From the NCBI GenBank assembly GCA_014773175.1, contig VXCM01002108.1, positions 102,824 through 166,823 of the forward strand: 64,000 nucleotides of DNA, read 5' to 3'. Under the pieces are notes generated by a model, which searched no databases, was not told the DNA's origin, and saw only the letters and a list, made by a program, of their open reading frames with translations. A program made the translations under genes and the position numbers. This DNA is from Lucifuga dentata (lineage: Eukaryota; Chordata; Actinopteri; Ophidiiformes; Bythitidae). Every line of letters begins with the position of its first letter. The stretch's first letter is position 1. Shown in pieces: positions 13,576 to 25,925 of the stretch.

Positions 13576-14470
13576 GGTCATTTTAGCATCAGATTTGATT
13601 GACAGTGATGTGCAATAGCTGCATTTGAGAAAAAATCAATTAAAAGTTGTGTGTGTATTCCTCACGTGCATCTGCTTTACCAGACCGAGATTGAGATTTC
13701 CAGGAAGTGGCGTCCTGCTGTGAGCGAATCAGAGCCCGGCTTGCTGTTTGACCACGCAGCCTGCAGGCTTTTAGCTGAACAGATGGCTTCTGAGTGAATG
13801 AGAAGTAACACTCATGGAACATTGTGGGAAACGGGGACGGACTGAGTGGCGGATACAGAGACAGAGAGACAGGGTGGATGCACGTGTCTCATAATGTGTC
13901 TTTGTGGAGCGTTTGTGAGATTCAGCTTCAGATGCAGCGGACTGGGATCTTTTTTTTTTTTTTTTTTTTTTTGAGAAAAACACAGACAGGCATGCAGACG
14001 GTCTGAGTGGAAAACCGTGTCAACCCCATGTGCCATTTACCAGAATATTCTGGCTCTTTGAGTTACATCCACCATGATGCCAGCAAAGTCAAGTACAAGT
14101 CATTTAACAACTGCCAAATGTAGCATCTTCCTCCTAATAACACTTCTGATTTCAAAAGATTTTTACCTCAAGATATTCATATCATTTGTAAAGAAACACA
14201 TCAAGTTATTACCAATTATAACAAATCATTAATTCCTATTAGCTGACATCTTAATGATATGAAGGTGAATAGTTCCATTTGTAAGACAAGTCATTTTGTT
14301 GTAAGTAAAGAATAATTTTTGTGCGTATTTACTGTTTAAAGGAGCATTCAGTAGTTTTACAAATCAGATTTGGTTTATTGTCACGGGGAGCATTATTTAG
14401 AATGCTAAACTGTATAACAACTTTTGTGAAACTCTTTAATGTCAGGTTTCTCTCTCTCTTTTATCTGCAG

Positions 14471-16351
14471 ACACCATTCTGGGTCCACAGAAGCTTGGGG
14501 GCGTGGCCAACTTCAGCACCTTACTATTGGATAGGTCATCAGGGATGCTCTTCCTTGGCGCCATGGACGCCATACTGGTCGTTGATACCAACAATCTGAA
14601 CCGACCGCCACGCATGGTAGGGAATGTGTGTGTCTGTCTCTGTAGAGAGAAAGAGGCGGGGTNCCGACCGCCACGCATGGTAGGGAATGTGTGTGTCTGT
14701 CTCTGTAGAGAGAAAGAGGCGGGGTCATCCTAACAGCCAATAGCATTTCAGATATGAATTTAAACTGCTTTGCATCTTATTATGAAGAGTGTGTACCTAA
14801 TTTGTATGTTATGTTTAGCACATACACATAATACATTATTTAAATTTTCCTAATGAAACGAATGTGGGTTTTGTTGGAGGATATTGCTATGACAGAACAT
14901 TTCCACTTTTCATCCAGGTTATTATGTGCACCGTCTTTTTAGCATCAATAATTCACACCAATTAAATTAATATCGGATGTCAGACTGGGCCTGTGAATGA
15001 GGTTTGTCATTTTTACTGACCCTCAGGAGTTTTCAGCTGCTTTCTGTCTGTCACCAGAATAGATGAAAAAGGGGGAATACATTTCAGGGATGATAAGAAT
15101 GATGCCTTCAGGTATGACTGGAAGTTAGCACTCTCTGAGTAACAGTTAAAGGAGTTTCACTGTTGAATGAGCTACGCGACCAGAGCTGTGCTAAGGCTGA
15201 GCAGTTACTACTAATTGATGAGCAAGTCAAATGATGAATGTCTGACTTCTCTCTCTTGCTCTTCCTCTCTCACTCTAGATTACCTGGGATGTACCGGAGG
15301 AGAAAAGAAAGTCCTGTGTAGGAAAGGGAAAGACAGAGGTGAGAGCTGATATTTTCTTTACATTCTCCAAAAGTAATATCTCAATCTCAATGAAAAATAC
15401 AGGTTTATTTATCACCTTGTGCAATCAGAGATCCTCTTAAATTCTAATTCTTTCTCTTTTGGGGCAGAAGTGTGTCCCCATCATCAAAAAATGTGCATGA
15501 TTTAATGCTCATGCCATTGCCCTTGAGCAAGGCACTAGCTGCAGACCTGGAGTTGGTCCCTGCCCACTCCACTATGGCTACCCACTGTTTCTAGTAGAGG
15601 ATAGGTCTAAAGCAGAAGATTAATTTCCTCATGGAAGTGTGAGATCAATCATAAAAAAACCCACAGAAGAGCATGAGATCCTCCATGGAGAAAAATAATT
15701 TACATCAGCCATGTTTACTGTAAGGACCCGACAATGCTTCTCCAAACTGAAGTCAAATCTAAAGACAAGCACCTACAATGGAAGATCGATGTTTGAGCAA
15801 CAAGGGCTGTAATGCGGTTTGACCCATTATTATATAGTCAATATGAGGGCAGTTTTCCCGTTTACGCAAGGAGGGAGGAGGTGAAAGAACTAATAAAGGC
15901 AGGAAAAGGGGGAGGTTGTTTTTTTCTGAGAAGTTGATTACAAATGGGGNCCGGGAAGGGGGAGAGTAAGAGAAGTGAGCAAGGAAAGATGAAGAGTAGT
16001 GTTACGAATAGATAAAAAAGAGTGATGGGAGAGAGATGAAAACTGGAAAAGAGGGGAGACTGTAGAAGAAAGGAGGGGTGAGAGGAGAGCATGAAGTGTT
16101 CTGTCATGTAGGAATACACACAGACATACACACACACTCTCACAAACACGCACAGACTTGTTCTTTGTAATTATTAGTGTCATTAACGCTTTCAGAAACG
16201 TTTCCGTATGAATGGATGACACTGTTTACAATAGAACTGAATAGAATCATCATTGCGGCGGATGCAAATGAATGTTAGAATGAATGAGATTAATGAATGA
16301 AACAACTAATCCATTTGTATTAAGATGATCTTATTGTTACCAATCCGAGAG

Positions 16352-16406
<55 letters not shown>

Positions 16407-16544
16407 NGGGGGCAAAGGTGACTTGGGCCCTGCAAACATGCACACGCACACACGCTTATCGGAATTGCCTGCGTCGTGGTTTCAAGGTCAACGGGAAGGG
16501 ACAATAGTTGTCTGTTTTCCATAACAGTCATGTTGTGTGTGGGG

Positions 16545-16575
<31 letters not shown>

Positions 16576-17806
16576 TGAGAGAGAGAGAGAGAGGGAGAGA
16601 GAGAGGGGTGCCCGTGTGACCTGCAAATGTATTATCTGTCGTATATAGCTACTGTATGCAATGGTTTGTGTGTTATAGACACACAAAATTGAGTGGTCTT
16701 GAGTTGCAGTTTGCACGGCTGTGTGTGTGTGTGCGTGTGCGTGTGCGTGTGTGCATGGGTGGTCTCTGCTGATCGCTGTGGGGGTCTCAAGTGTCTGATC
16801 CAGCAGTGGGGGTCTCCAGTTTCCTATAAGAAACATTGATACTCTTAACTGATGTCAGAATCCAGTCCACCTCTCTGCTAAAGGTTAACGTGGAAACGGA
16901 GGGTTCTTCTCATGAACATGAGGAAGCCAATCTTTATTTTACATGTATACTGTTATTTTAATATCCTTCTTTTATCATTATGTAAACAAGGACCATTGGT
17001 AATCAAACACAAAATTTAATAAATAAAAACACATAAATTATGAAAAATTAAGAAAAAATTTTCTTTGTTTTTTTTTCCTCCATATTTTCTAAAGTAGAAA
17101 TTAAAATTTTAAACTCGTGTTTGGTTTGATTTCATTTCTGTGTGTATGTCTCCCCCTGCAGGTGGACTGCAACAACTACATCCGCCTGCTGGAGTTTCTG
17201 GGAGACGGACGCATCTACGTGTGTGGCACCTACGCCTTCGACCCTCAGTGTGCCTTTCTGGTTAGTATGTGTGTGTGTGTGTGTGTGTATCTTTCAGTCC
17301 TGGTCTCTTTTTTTTTATGAGACTTGCATATGTATTCACCACACACAGTTGCAGCATACAGTAGTTCTAATAGTGGTGTTTGTGTGTTTGCATGCATGTT
17401 TGCATGTTTGTGTGCCCGTGCATGTACCTTGCATTTACGGATGTGTGTTTGCATGTACAGCAGGTGCGTTATGAGCTGCAAATGAATCTTACTGACAGGC
17501 TCACACACTCATTCACACCCAAACTCTTCACTAGAGTGACAGACAGGACACACAAACACGCACACACATATACACACAGTGTTTTCCCACTGCAGTGAAT
17601 TTATTCATGCTGAAAGTAAGCATGTATGAAGTCTTTTTCATATTTCAGCCACACAAACACTCCCATATGTCCTCAGTAATCATAAAAAAATGTTTGTCAG
17701 TTAATTAACAAAAGATTTTAAATGTTTTATCGTCGTGGCAGGAAATACTTGGAGCTCGAGAGTCCCCAAAACTTTCAACATACTGTATATACTTGAGTAT
17801 AAGTAG

Positions 17807-17860
<54 letters not shown>

Positions 17861-18775
17861 NNNNNNAAGCAAATCGGGGGTCAGCTTATACACGAGTAAT
17901 TCAAATCAGATCCCAGAGAACAAAATTTCCAGGGGTGGAAATACTACCCATTACCACTACCCATGGAAAATAGTTTAAATCATACCTTAGAATGATGTAT
18001 TTCTTGACTAAACATCTTATTCAGCACATTTTGTGGCGGCCAGTAAGCCGTGATCTGTCAGTTACGGTAATCAGCTGAAATAAATATCATGTTTACCGAT
18101 ACGTGGATTATTTTCAGAAAATCACAGGAATACTATGACAATACCCAGAAAAACAGGTAATTTGCTAAACAAATAAATTGATGGAACAACATCAGGGGGT
18201 CGGCTTATATGCAGGTTTCTTTAAAAATCTAAATTTGCAGGTCAAAATCGGGGGTCGGCTTATAGCCGAGTATGTACAGTAATTGAGAATAGATAGAACA
18301 AGAATTTCATTTCAGCAGCCTGCCTCAGGTTTCAGCTTTTGGAAAATACAACATAATCCTTCCTTGTCCTTGTAACTTCCCTTTGTCCTTTCCCGTTATT
18401 CTTCAGGAGCTGTCCTCCTTCACTCTGGAGAAAGCTGAGGATGGAGGGGTGAAGATGGAGACGGGGAAGGGCAAGTGTCCGTTTGAGCCCAGTCAGCACT
18501 ACACGGCTGTTATGGCAGGTGAGTGAGTACAGACATTTGACAGGTTGATTGACTTGTTGATTTGGTGGTGTTGTTGGAACAGCTTTCTTACTTTGTGTGT
18601 GTGTGTGTGTGTGTGTGTGTTTAGGTGGTATCCTCTACACAGCAGCCACCAGTAACTTCCTGGGAACACTCTTCGACATCTCCCGAGCAACAGGCCCTGA
18701 GCAGGAGCGCATCCGCACCGAAAGATCCATCAACTGGCTCAGCGGTGAGACAACACACACTCACACACTCACACA

Positions 18776-18816
<41 letters not shown>

Positions 18817-21724
18817 CAGTACCAACACTTTCACATATGCATACACTTTACACATACACACAGACACACTTTGACTTGGAATCTGTTCCTCTTGCCGTAA
18901 TTTCTCACAAGATTAAAGAAAGAAATTTTATAGATTGTAATTTGTTTGTTTGTGTGTGTGTGTGTGTGTGTGCGTGTGTGCATGCATTTCACAGACCCTG
19001 AGTTTGTGAGCTCAGCCTTCATAGAACAGTCTACAGACAGCAACCCGACAGGCAACGATGACAAGATCTACTTCTTCTTCACTGAGGTAGCCAAGGAGTA
19101 CGACCTTTACACCAAAGTCAAAGTTCCAAGGGTGGCACGAGTCTGCAAGGTAATATGTGTGTGTTTGTGTGTGTGTATTTAAGTGTTTGGAATTATTACA
19201 ACCACATCAGTGTATTTTTCTCTGTTTCGTCAGTCTGATGTGGGAGGGATGAAGACGTTGCAGCGACGTTGGACAACCTTTCTTAAGGCCCAGCTGGTGT
19301 GTGAGGACAAACTCAGCGGTCAGCGCTACAACGTGCTCACAGACGTTTTCACCACGCAACACATACCAGGCGACCCCAGCAGCACACACTTCTATGGACT
19401 GTTCACCTCCCAGTGGTAAGCTGTAGAACAAGCAGGGATGAACAATAAATTCAACGAGAACACACTCATCAGTCGAGCGGAAAAATATGACTTAACAGTG
19501 AAGATGGAAAGAAAATGGGCTATATTCCCACGCAGATTTGTGTGTGTGTGTGTGTGTGTGTGNGGGGGGGGGGTTTGGGGGGTTTCTCTATTAATCATAA
19601 TTGAAAATACAAGCATTGTTACTGGTGTTTAATATTTAATAGAAAACACGTCCCTTATTTTTTCTTTAAACTTGTCCTGCTCTTTATTGCTTCTGTGTCT
19701 GTTTCTTAGGGAGCAGGAGGAATTGTCGGCAGTGTGTGTTTTCAGTCTGTCTGACATCAGCAAAGTGATGGATGGTCCCTTTAAGGAGCTAAGGAAGACC
19801 TGCGAGAACTGGATCAACCCTGAACCTGTCCCCACACCGAGACCTGGACAGGTGAACTATGCTAAAATAATCCACTTCTTCTTATAGGAATGTTATTTTA
19901 CAGAGTCTGAGAGGAACATTTGCTTGGTAACACCTTTCTTTTTAATCCTCCAGTGCCTGAACACTGCGTTAAAGGCCGAAGGGTTCGAGTCGTCCTTGAA
20001 GCTTCCCGACAAGGTTCTGACATTTGTGAGGGACCACCCTCTGATGGAGAACAGCATTACTGCAGCGCCCCTTCTGGTCCGGAAAGGAATAACGTACACC
20101 AAGCTGGCCGTGGCGCACACAGGAGGTGCAGACGAACGCAGAGGAGCTGTGCTTCTCCTTGGAACAGGTGAGAGGAGATGGAGGAAGGGAGAATGAAAGG
20201 ATGGGGAGAAAAGAAGATGGAAGGAGATGCATATGAAGGATGTGAGAACATAAAAAACCCCCCTGATAAACACAAATTCGTAACTTAAGCAGAGGAAAAG
20301 GCTTAGATTAAAAAAAGATAAACCATCCAAATGAAACTGAACCGGAAGATGTTAAAAAATAATATAAAACTTATGGAGAAACACAGAAATAAAACATGAG
20401 CTTTCTGAAAAATAATTATGAGTAATATTGAAGGATGTAATTGTGATGGAGAAGAAAGTTGGAGAGGCAGAATTCGTTTTTAGGCAAATCTTGTTTATTG
20501 ATGAATCAGGCCTGAGGAGAGTACAGCCACAGCATGCGATGTGACAGAGTCTCAAAGATATGTGTGTGTGAGTGATACTTATAGATGATTGAGAAATATG
20601 CATGTGAGAAACACGTGACTGCAGGATGAGCAGATTGCAAGCATGTCAACATAAGATATGGTGGTGACAGTTTGGAGAAACGATAAAAGCAAGGTTGTGA
20701 AAATAGTAAACTGGTTCTAACTTAAGGTTAAAGAGTAGGTAAAAGGTTATGGAAGGGTACAGAGCAGTCATTTAATATTGCAAATTAAAAGTTCTTTTAA
20801 GACAAAAAAAAATTAAACAATTCCATAAGAGATTTATGTTGATTGTAGGGTGTCTTTCTGTGTGTTGCAGACCGAGGGGAGCTCCACCAGGTGGCAGTAG
20901 TGGGCCAGAACACCACCATGCTGCAGGAGATTCCTCTGTTCACTGCACAGGAGCCTGTCAACAATATATTACTGCACAAGGTAAAGCACGTGCACATTCA
21001 CTCACACACATTCAAACACACACATAAATTCTTCTAAAATAGCTGTGTTTTCTGTTTGTTCCAGGGTCGGGCTCTGGTAGGCAGCCGTCTGTCTCTGGCT
21101 CGTGTCCAGGCTGAAGGCTGCGCTCTGTATCCCAGCTGTGAGGTGTGTGCACGAGCCAGAGGGCTGGGCTGTGTGTGGAGTGCTCCGGAAGAAGCCTGCA
21201 GGTCCACGACAGAGGAGTGAGTAGAATACACAATCGCTGTATGAACGATTATTTAAAAAAAAAAAAAAAAAAAAACTAAGAGGACAAAAAAATGATGAAC
21301 TGTATTTAAAGTTCAGTTTATCTATTTCCTGTATTTTTGCTGAAGATATAAATGAAATTTGTCCTGAGGCAGACTTCGCTCACCTCATCTATTATAAAAA
21401 AAAAAAAGTGGAAATGTTAATAATAGTAATACATGTAGAAATACACACACTTGGTTTTATTACATTTACAAATAGTTACAATTATTTTGTTGAATTGATA
21501 TCAGTATCCAATAAAATCAATATTGATCAACTAATGGTTTTGGCACTTGATAAAACCTGAAATTCAATATGTACCATAATATATCAGTACACAGTGTTTT
21601 CAAGTGAAAAGCCCAGATCAACAGTAAATTATGTGTGTAATCCCTAAAAATCCATCCAGTCACTTGAAGAAATGCATTATCACAGATATACACACAAACA
21701 TAAACACATACAAAAGTATGACAG

Positions 21725-21761
<37 letters not shown>

Positions 21762-23111
21762 AGGCCTGGTCCAGGTGATATGGTAGACGATGCCTTGAGG
21801 AGGTGTGATGCAGAAGAAGGTGAGCATCTCCCTGTTTTACTTTAATTTGGAGATCTGATTAATGTGTGTAAACGTGTTATCTGATTTCTGCCCTGCAAGC
21901 TTCTGTCTCTCCTCATTCTCCTAATCTGTCTCCTCCAGGCCGTTGCTTTCCATCCACCAGGGAGCTGCGAGTGTCCATGGGTCTGCGTCTCCTGTTGCCT
22001 TGTGTCCAGTTATCGCCGAGGTCCTGTACCTGGGAGTATCCGCCTCACAGACACACCAGGCAGCACCACTCCGACCTGGAGGTGACTGTCACAGAGGACA
22101 GCTTGGGAACTTACGTCTGCACATGCCAGGTACAGAGACAATGCTGACTCTGTTCCATTTTCTCTGATTAGACGATAGGAAGGAAGTAAGGAGGGAAGGA
22201 AGGGAGGGTGCAAATCAAGATAATATTAGTGATATTTTAGAGCAAAACAGTATTATTACCGGTAAATAAAACTTCCTTGTCTGTGTTCCTCTCTCCCTTC
22301 TCTATTGCAGGAGGAGGGGCCAGGCACTCAAGACCCCACCCCCTGCCGCAGAGCAGCCTATCAGTTGACACTACAGGACCCCAGTGCTGGAGGGGCAGTT
22401 GCGACGGCTGGAGGTCGTCACCTCCTGGCTACCTACATTTTCTGTTTCTGCTTGGGCGTCCTTTTGGGGGGATTCCTCCTTTACTTCATGACCCATCACC
22501 GCAGGATCACCCGTCAGGGTCATCGCCTGCCTGATAATTCGCTGTCGTCAGAAAAGGGGCGGGACTTGCTGGGTNCCCGTCAGGGTCATCGCCTGCCTGA
22601 TAATTCGCTGTCGTCAGAAAAGGGGCGGGACTTGCTGGGTTCCTCAGCCACGCCACAGTCCCCCAGCAGTTCCAGTTTGCTCTCTGAGGGATTCCATTTA
22701 ACAGAAAAACGGAATGGAACAGCAACCACAAACACGACCACAACTCTCCTCAGTAATCAGGGTAATGGCGGTCACCATGGCAACAGTTACAGTGGTACCC
22801 TGATCCACAGCAATCCCAGCAATGGCCATGGGAATGCTGTCTATGCCAGCTCCAACTGCAGCACAAATAGTGGGGGGCTGAAGTATGCCACCGAAATTTT
22901 GGCTGCTGACATGCTGGAAGGAAGGACAGGGGAGAGGGAGAGGGGGAGGCCCGAGGGAGGAGAGAGGGAGTCAGGAGAGTGTAATGAGGAGGATGAGGGG
23001 CTGGGAGATGGATTATCTGAAGGCATAAAAGGACTAGAGGAGGAGATGGCCAGTTTTCCTATGTTTAAGTCATCGGCTCCACTGGCTCAGTGTGAAGAGA
23101 GCTCAATATGA
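14471..23111 (+). CDS. sema4f: Semaphorin-4 family gene, best match sema4f, 5' partial (14 exons)
   Basis: Single-pass membrane semaphorin, a ligand acting through plexins in axon guidance and synapse formation. Exons: 14471-14616, 15279-15338, 17162-17260, 18407-18518, 18625-18744, 18995-19149, 19234-19415, 19710-19851, 19954-20167, 20871-20980, 21065-21216, 21764-21819, 21939-22129, 22311-23111. All introns are GT-AG and the phases close exactly, giving 845 codons from the split first codon to the stop. Sema-domain signatures include [52 protein letters not shown] and [12 protein letters not shown] cysteine-rich PSI segment is in exon 11, an Ig-like domain (LLLPC to YVCTC) in exon 13, and a membrane span near 22425-22490 in exon 14. 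The tail ends CEESSI, a class I PDZ ligand like the one on SEMA4F, which binds PSD-95 family proteins. The signal-peptide exon is not found. Exon 14 carries a false 22-codon duplication (22510-22640). Another class 4 paralogue is possible but less likely. Confidence 0.85.
14601..14725. other. 62-bp duplication around a single-N gap at a semaphorin exon end (assembly artefact)
   Basis: 14601-14662, holding the last 16 bases of the first visible semaphorin exon and its donor, is repeated at 14664-14725 after N at 14663. The true locus probably has one copy, so the second donor at about 14680 should be ignored. Confidence 0.85.
16356..16406. repeat. (TC)n microsatellite ending in a single-N gap
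   Basis: About 25 uninterrupted TC units stop at N 16407, so the array length is probably unresolved in the assembly. Confidence 0.9.
17781..18281. mobile_element. MITE-like element in a sema4f intron
   Basis: The left end reads TACTGTATATACTTGAGTAT and the right end, on the opposite strand, TACTGTACATACTCGGCTAT. Motifs of the type CGGGGGTCGGCTTATA occur near both ends. There is no coding sequence. A poly-T tract with a six-base N gap (17861-17866) interrupts the left part, so the true length is unknown. It lies in the intron between exons ending 17260 and starting 18407. Confidence 0.6.
17861..17866. other. Six-base assembly gap after poly-T
   Basis: Six Ns follow a T homopolymer of about 50 bases; the gap length is probably arbitrary. 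Confidence 0.95.
18752..18816. repeat. (CA)n array just after a sema4f splice donor
   Basis: The array starts a few bases downstream of the donor at 18745. A TG array at 18950-18980 sits just before the acceptor of the same 250-bp intron. In the transcript the two are complementary. Confidence 0.9.
22510..22640 (+). other. 65-bp duplication around a single-N gap inside the last sema4f exon (assembly artefact)
   Basis: 22510-22574 is repeated at 22576-22640 with N between. The extra 66 bases keep the frame and add 22 residues just inside the membrane ([10 protein letters not shown] and following residues twice). It fits the artefact pattern seen elsewhere, so the natural protein should lack one copy. 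Confidence 0.85.
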
Positions 23112-24100
23112 CCAGCAAAAGGAAACTGGATGCTGACTAGGAGAGATGAAAGCTGGTTTCAGAATATCCAAATGCCTTTGTGTGGGAGCTGTGGAATGAA
23201 GAGAGAAATATAGAAGAGATTTATGTGAGAGAGAGACACAAGCATCTGCTGAATTACTCAGACTGGAATCAGAATGGATGGACGTACAAGAGAGACCAGA
23301 GGGAAATATGACATGATGTGGATGGGGGGNGGGGGGTTACTCATGATGAGAACCTCTTTGTATATATAAACTGTAAATATAAACAGTCTGAATGTGACTG
23401 TGGATGTGGATCTGACGGAGAGCGCAGTTAATATAAAAAAATTTAAAGATTACAAAGATGAAATGCCTACACTTGTAGACATGGAGAAGCCATATTGTTG
23501 TTTGCTCTGTCCTTCTCTCCTCCTAATCGCACTGCAAAAGAAAAGTGCACTTTGATTGCTCTGCCCTGCTCTCTCTCTCTCTATCAGTCTCTCTCTCTCT
23601 CTCTCTCCCTCCTTCTCTCCCTCTCAAATTCCAGATTTTCATGGATCCAAAGGCACCAAAGGACAGCTGAGCCACATGCTGCCCAGTCAGGCTGCACTAG
23701 TCCTGGACTTGAAACAGAGAGATGTCAGCCTTTTGACCTCCGGGTTTCTGAACACCATAATGACAAACCATAACTTTCAGATGGGCTGCAGGGACCGGGC
23801 TGATGCTGCAGAGGTCAATCACAAAGGTCCACAGGATGATAAGGTCCAGGGTTCTTACCGACTCTGAATCAGTGTGGAAAACTAGATGCAAAGCACGGAA
23901 GATACTGAACTGGTTTGTACTGTTAATATTCATACATGAGACGGTGGCAATTATGGGAAATCAACCAATATGAGGATTTCCTGTGGGGTTCACGGAAAAG
24001 ACCGGCAGTCACAGCATAACACCACCTCCTTTTCTGACTGAGGTTTCCAAAATATTAAAATGTATTGTTTTTGTCTTGTTTTGTAATAAAGTATAAAAAT
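23112..24100 (+). other. sema4f 3' untranslated region
   Basis: No long open frame of family type follows the stop. A CT-rich tract lies at 23570-23625. The first convincing cleavage signal is AATAAA at 24085-24090, followed by T- and GT-rich sequence, so the transcript probably ends about 24105-24115. A single N at 23330 sits in a G run. Confidence 0.6.
24085..24090 (+). terminator. Polyadenylation signal of sema4f
   Basis: AATAAA about 975 bases after the stop codon, with a downstream GT/T-rich stretch near 24100-24125. Confidence 0.6.
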
Positions 24101-24678
24101 GTTGCTGTAATCCTGTTATCACTGTTCAGCTTGAATTTGTCAAAAACTGGAAGCAAAATAGTTCAAGGATTTGATTTTTTTGACTCCTCAGACCATGGAC
24201 CAAACTTGTAAGTAAATTCTGCACTTTGTGTCCTGTGTCTGTGTATCTGTATGTGTTTGGAGAATTGTCAGTGTGTGTGTGAGTGAGTGTGTGCACTTTT
24301 CACATTTTGTTCACATCTGCTTGTAGTTTCATCACTCATTTCACAATAAGGGTGCCACAGGAATGATTCATCACAATCATTTATTGTTTCTTAAAGTGCA
24401 GTTAAGGATTCAAACACATACTTGTTTCTCAATAACATCACATCTCATCTGTCCCTTTAGGGAAAATTCGCTAATGTTCCTGTGCTATATGGAGAATCCA
24501 TCCTGTGTTCATTTGTGAGTATTAAAGTTTTAATATTTTAGGGCTTTTTTAAAATCTTTTGCTATTCATTGACATTTTCAAATCATATCTCAAGGATTAA
24601 GGATTTTTTTTTTTTATCTTATCACATTCTGAAAATGTTTAAAAACCCATACATGTTCTAAACTATTCAAAAGAGACA

Positions 24679-24912
24679 TCAGGAATTCTTTATATTAAAT
24701 ATGAAACTAATAAGGTGGTTATGGATATTGAATAATAATTTGTACATGGACATACAGCAACGGAGCACATTTGTAAATGTATAGCAAATATTTCCTGATG
24801 GCCTGCGTTTCACTTGCTCACCTTCGCGATTACAAAGGAAAGACAGAAAATAAGACAGAGACACAATCCATTTAAACATCAAACCTTATCCGCCTTCTCT
24901 CCCTTTTGTCCT
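24679..24912 (-). pseudogene. Decayed copy of the first exon of the small secreted-protein candidate
   Basis: The minus strand carries the same block as 51445-51651 and 63678-63869, including the shared donor context CGCGAAGGTGAGC. Here the open phase-0 frame seen in the other two is interrupted, and the alternative frame starts MFKWIVSLSYFLSFLCNRE. It marks the edge of the first duplicated unit; a TTAA MITE follows directly. Confidence 0.45.
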
Positions 24913-25269
24913 TAAAGGACCATTCCGGCCACTTTGCACGTTTGAGCCGAATTTTCATACACGTAAAACTACTGACAATCATTTCCCAAAGCATACAACT
25001 GGAACAGTGAATTAAAAATTCCAGGCCGCCATTGGTTTCAGTTCATTCTGGTACGCTGTTAAAATCAACTTGTTGGTACTTGGAAAACGTTTTTGGGATA
25101 GGTAATCCATCATCGTCAACAAGACATTCAGGTTTTGGTTTTTTTTTTTTTTTTTTTTTTTTGAAGTTACGTAATTTTAGTGTTTAAGCAATAAGAAGAG
25201 TGATCTCAAAATGCACCGGGGAATATAGTCCTGAAAGAAGAGCTGCGTTTATTGAATAATTTAAATGAC
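24912..25269. mobile_element. TTAA MITE, copy 2, 3' truncated
   Basis: It starts TTAAAGGACCATTCCGGCC and follows copy 1 (9669) and copy 3 (29002) through their left half. The match ends at about 25269, so the right inverted repeat is missing. A poly-T tract of about 25 bases is inserted or expanded at 25138-25162. Confidence 0.75.
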
Positions 25270-25530
25270 CCCCAACTGCCTTGTGCAACACAGCTCAAGT
25301 TTTCTTGATGCAGAAAAGCTCCCATTAAAAACCACACACTGTATTCTGTTGGATAAGCTTCCAACCCACTGCAGTGCTGAATGTTCAAATCCATACAGAT
25401 ACAATTTATTTTACATTAATTCATGATCAAATTCAGTGCTAAAAACTCATAAGACCGCTCCTACAATCATACCCTGATCAATACTACACAGCAATCATCA
25501 GTCATTTGCATTAGAGCTGTACAGATACAG

Positions 25531-25925
25531 CATGTGACTTAAGCAATATTTTTCAGAAGTGATTTTCAATAACTTCCTATCCATATTGTCTCATCCAGAT
25601 GGTTTGCCTTCCTAAATTTACGATAAAAGTTTTTTTAAATTTTATCTACAGTCACAAGTTAAATTTTACCTACAGTCCAAGTCAAATTTAAATTTACAGT
25701 ATTTATCTTTCATAATAAAATTTTCTATTACCGGTAAGTCTTTAAATTGCAAATCATTTGATGGAGTTAATTGCTTCCTTAATTTGTGTATTTTCTCCAT
25801 AAAGAACTTATTAAAATAGTTAGCAATGTCAATTGGCTTTGTAAGGTAGATGCCAATGGACTCAATAAAGGAGGGTGTAAAATTATTTGATAATCCCATT
25901 ATACTGTTCAACACTTTCCACAATT
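25531..25925 (-). mobile_element. L2-type LINE fragment (region before the reverse transcriptase)
   Basis: The minus-strand frame at 25666-25923 reads MWKVLNSIMGLSNN, PSFIESIG and KPIDIANYFNKFF in order, a pattern typical of the segment between endonuclease and reverse transcriptase in fish L2/CR1-type LINEs. A paralogous piece lies at 61936-62460, next to a reverse transcriptase fragment. Confidence 0.65.

Larger units (their letters stand above)
1..14470. other. Microsatellite-rich non-coding region 5' of the semaphorin exons
   Basis: I find no exon here that I can support. Open frames in this stretch are mostly Cys-Val or His-Thr runs produced by GT/CA repeats, or Ser-Leu runs from CT repeats. 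The first semaphorin exon seen starts in mid codon at 14471, so at least one upstream coding exon (signal peptide and start of the sema domain) must lie further 5', either in this stretch unrecognised or beyond the window. Two inverted-repeat elements and many dinucleotide arrays are listed separately. Long introns between the first exons are common in vertebrate semaphorins, so much of this may be intron; that is inference. Confidence 0.5.

Noticed and set aside
19893..20330. 145-codon minus-strand frame
   Set aside because: It is antisense to semaphorin exon 9 and its flanking introns; the plus strand carries the conserved sema sequence.
23495..23867. Overlapping plus-strand frames of 92 and 103 codons after the semaphorin stop
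   Set aside because: They lie in the 3' UTR, start in a CT repeat and show no domain.
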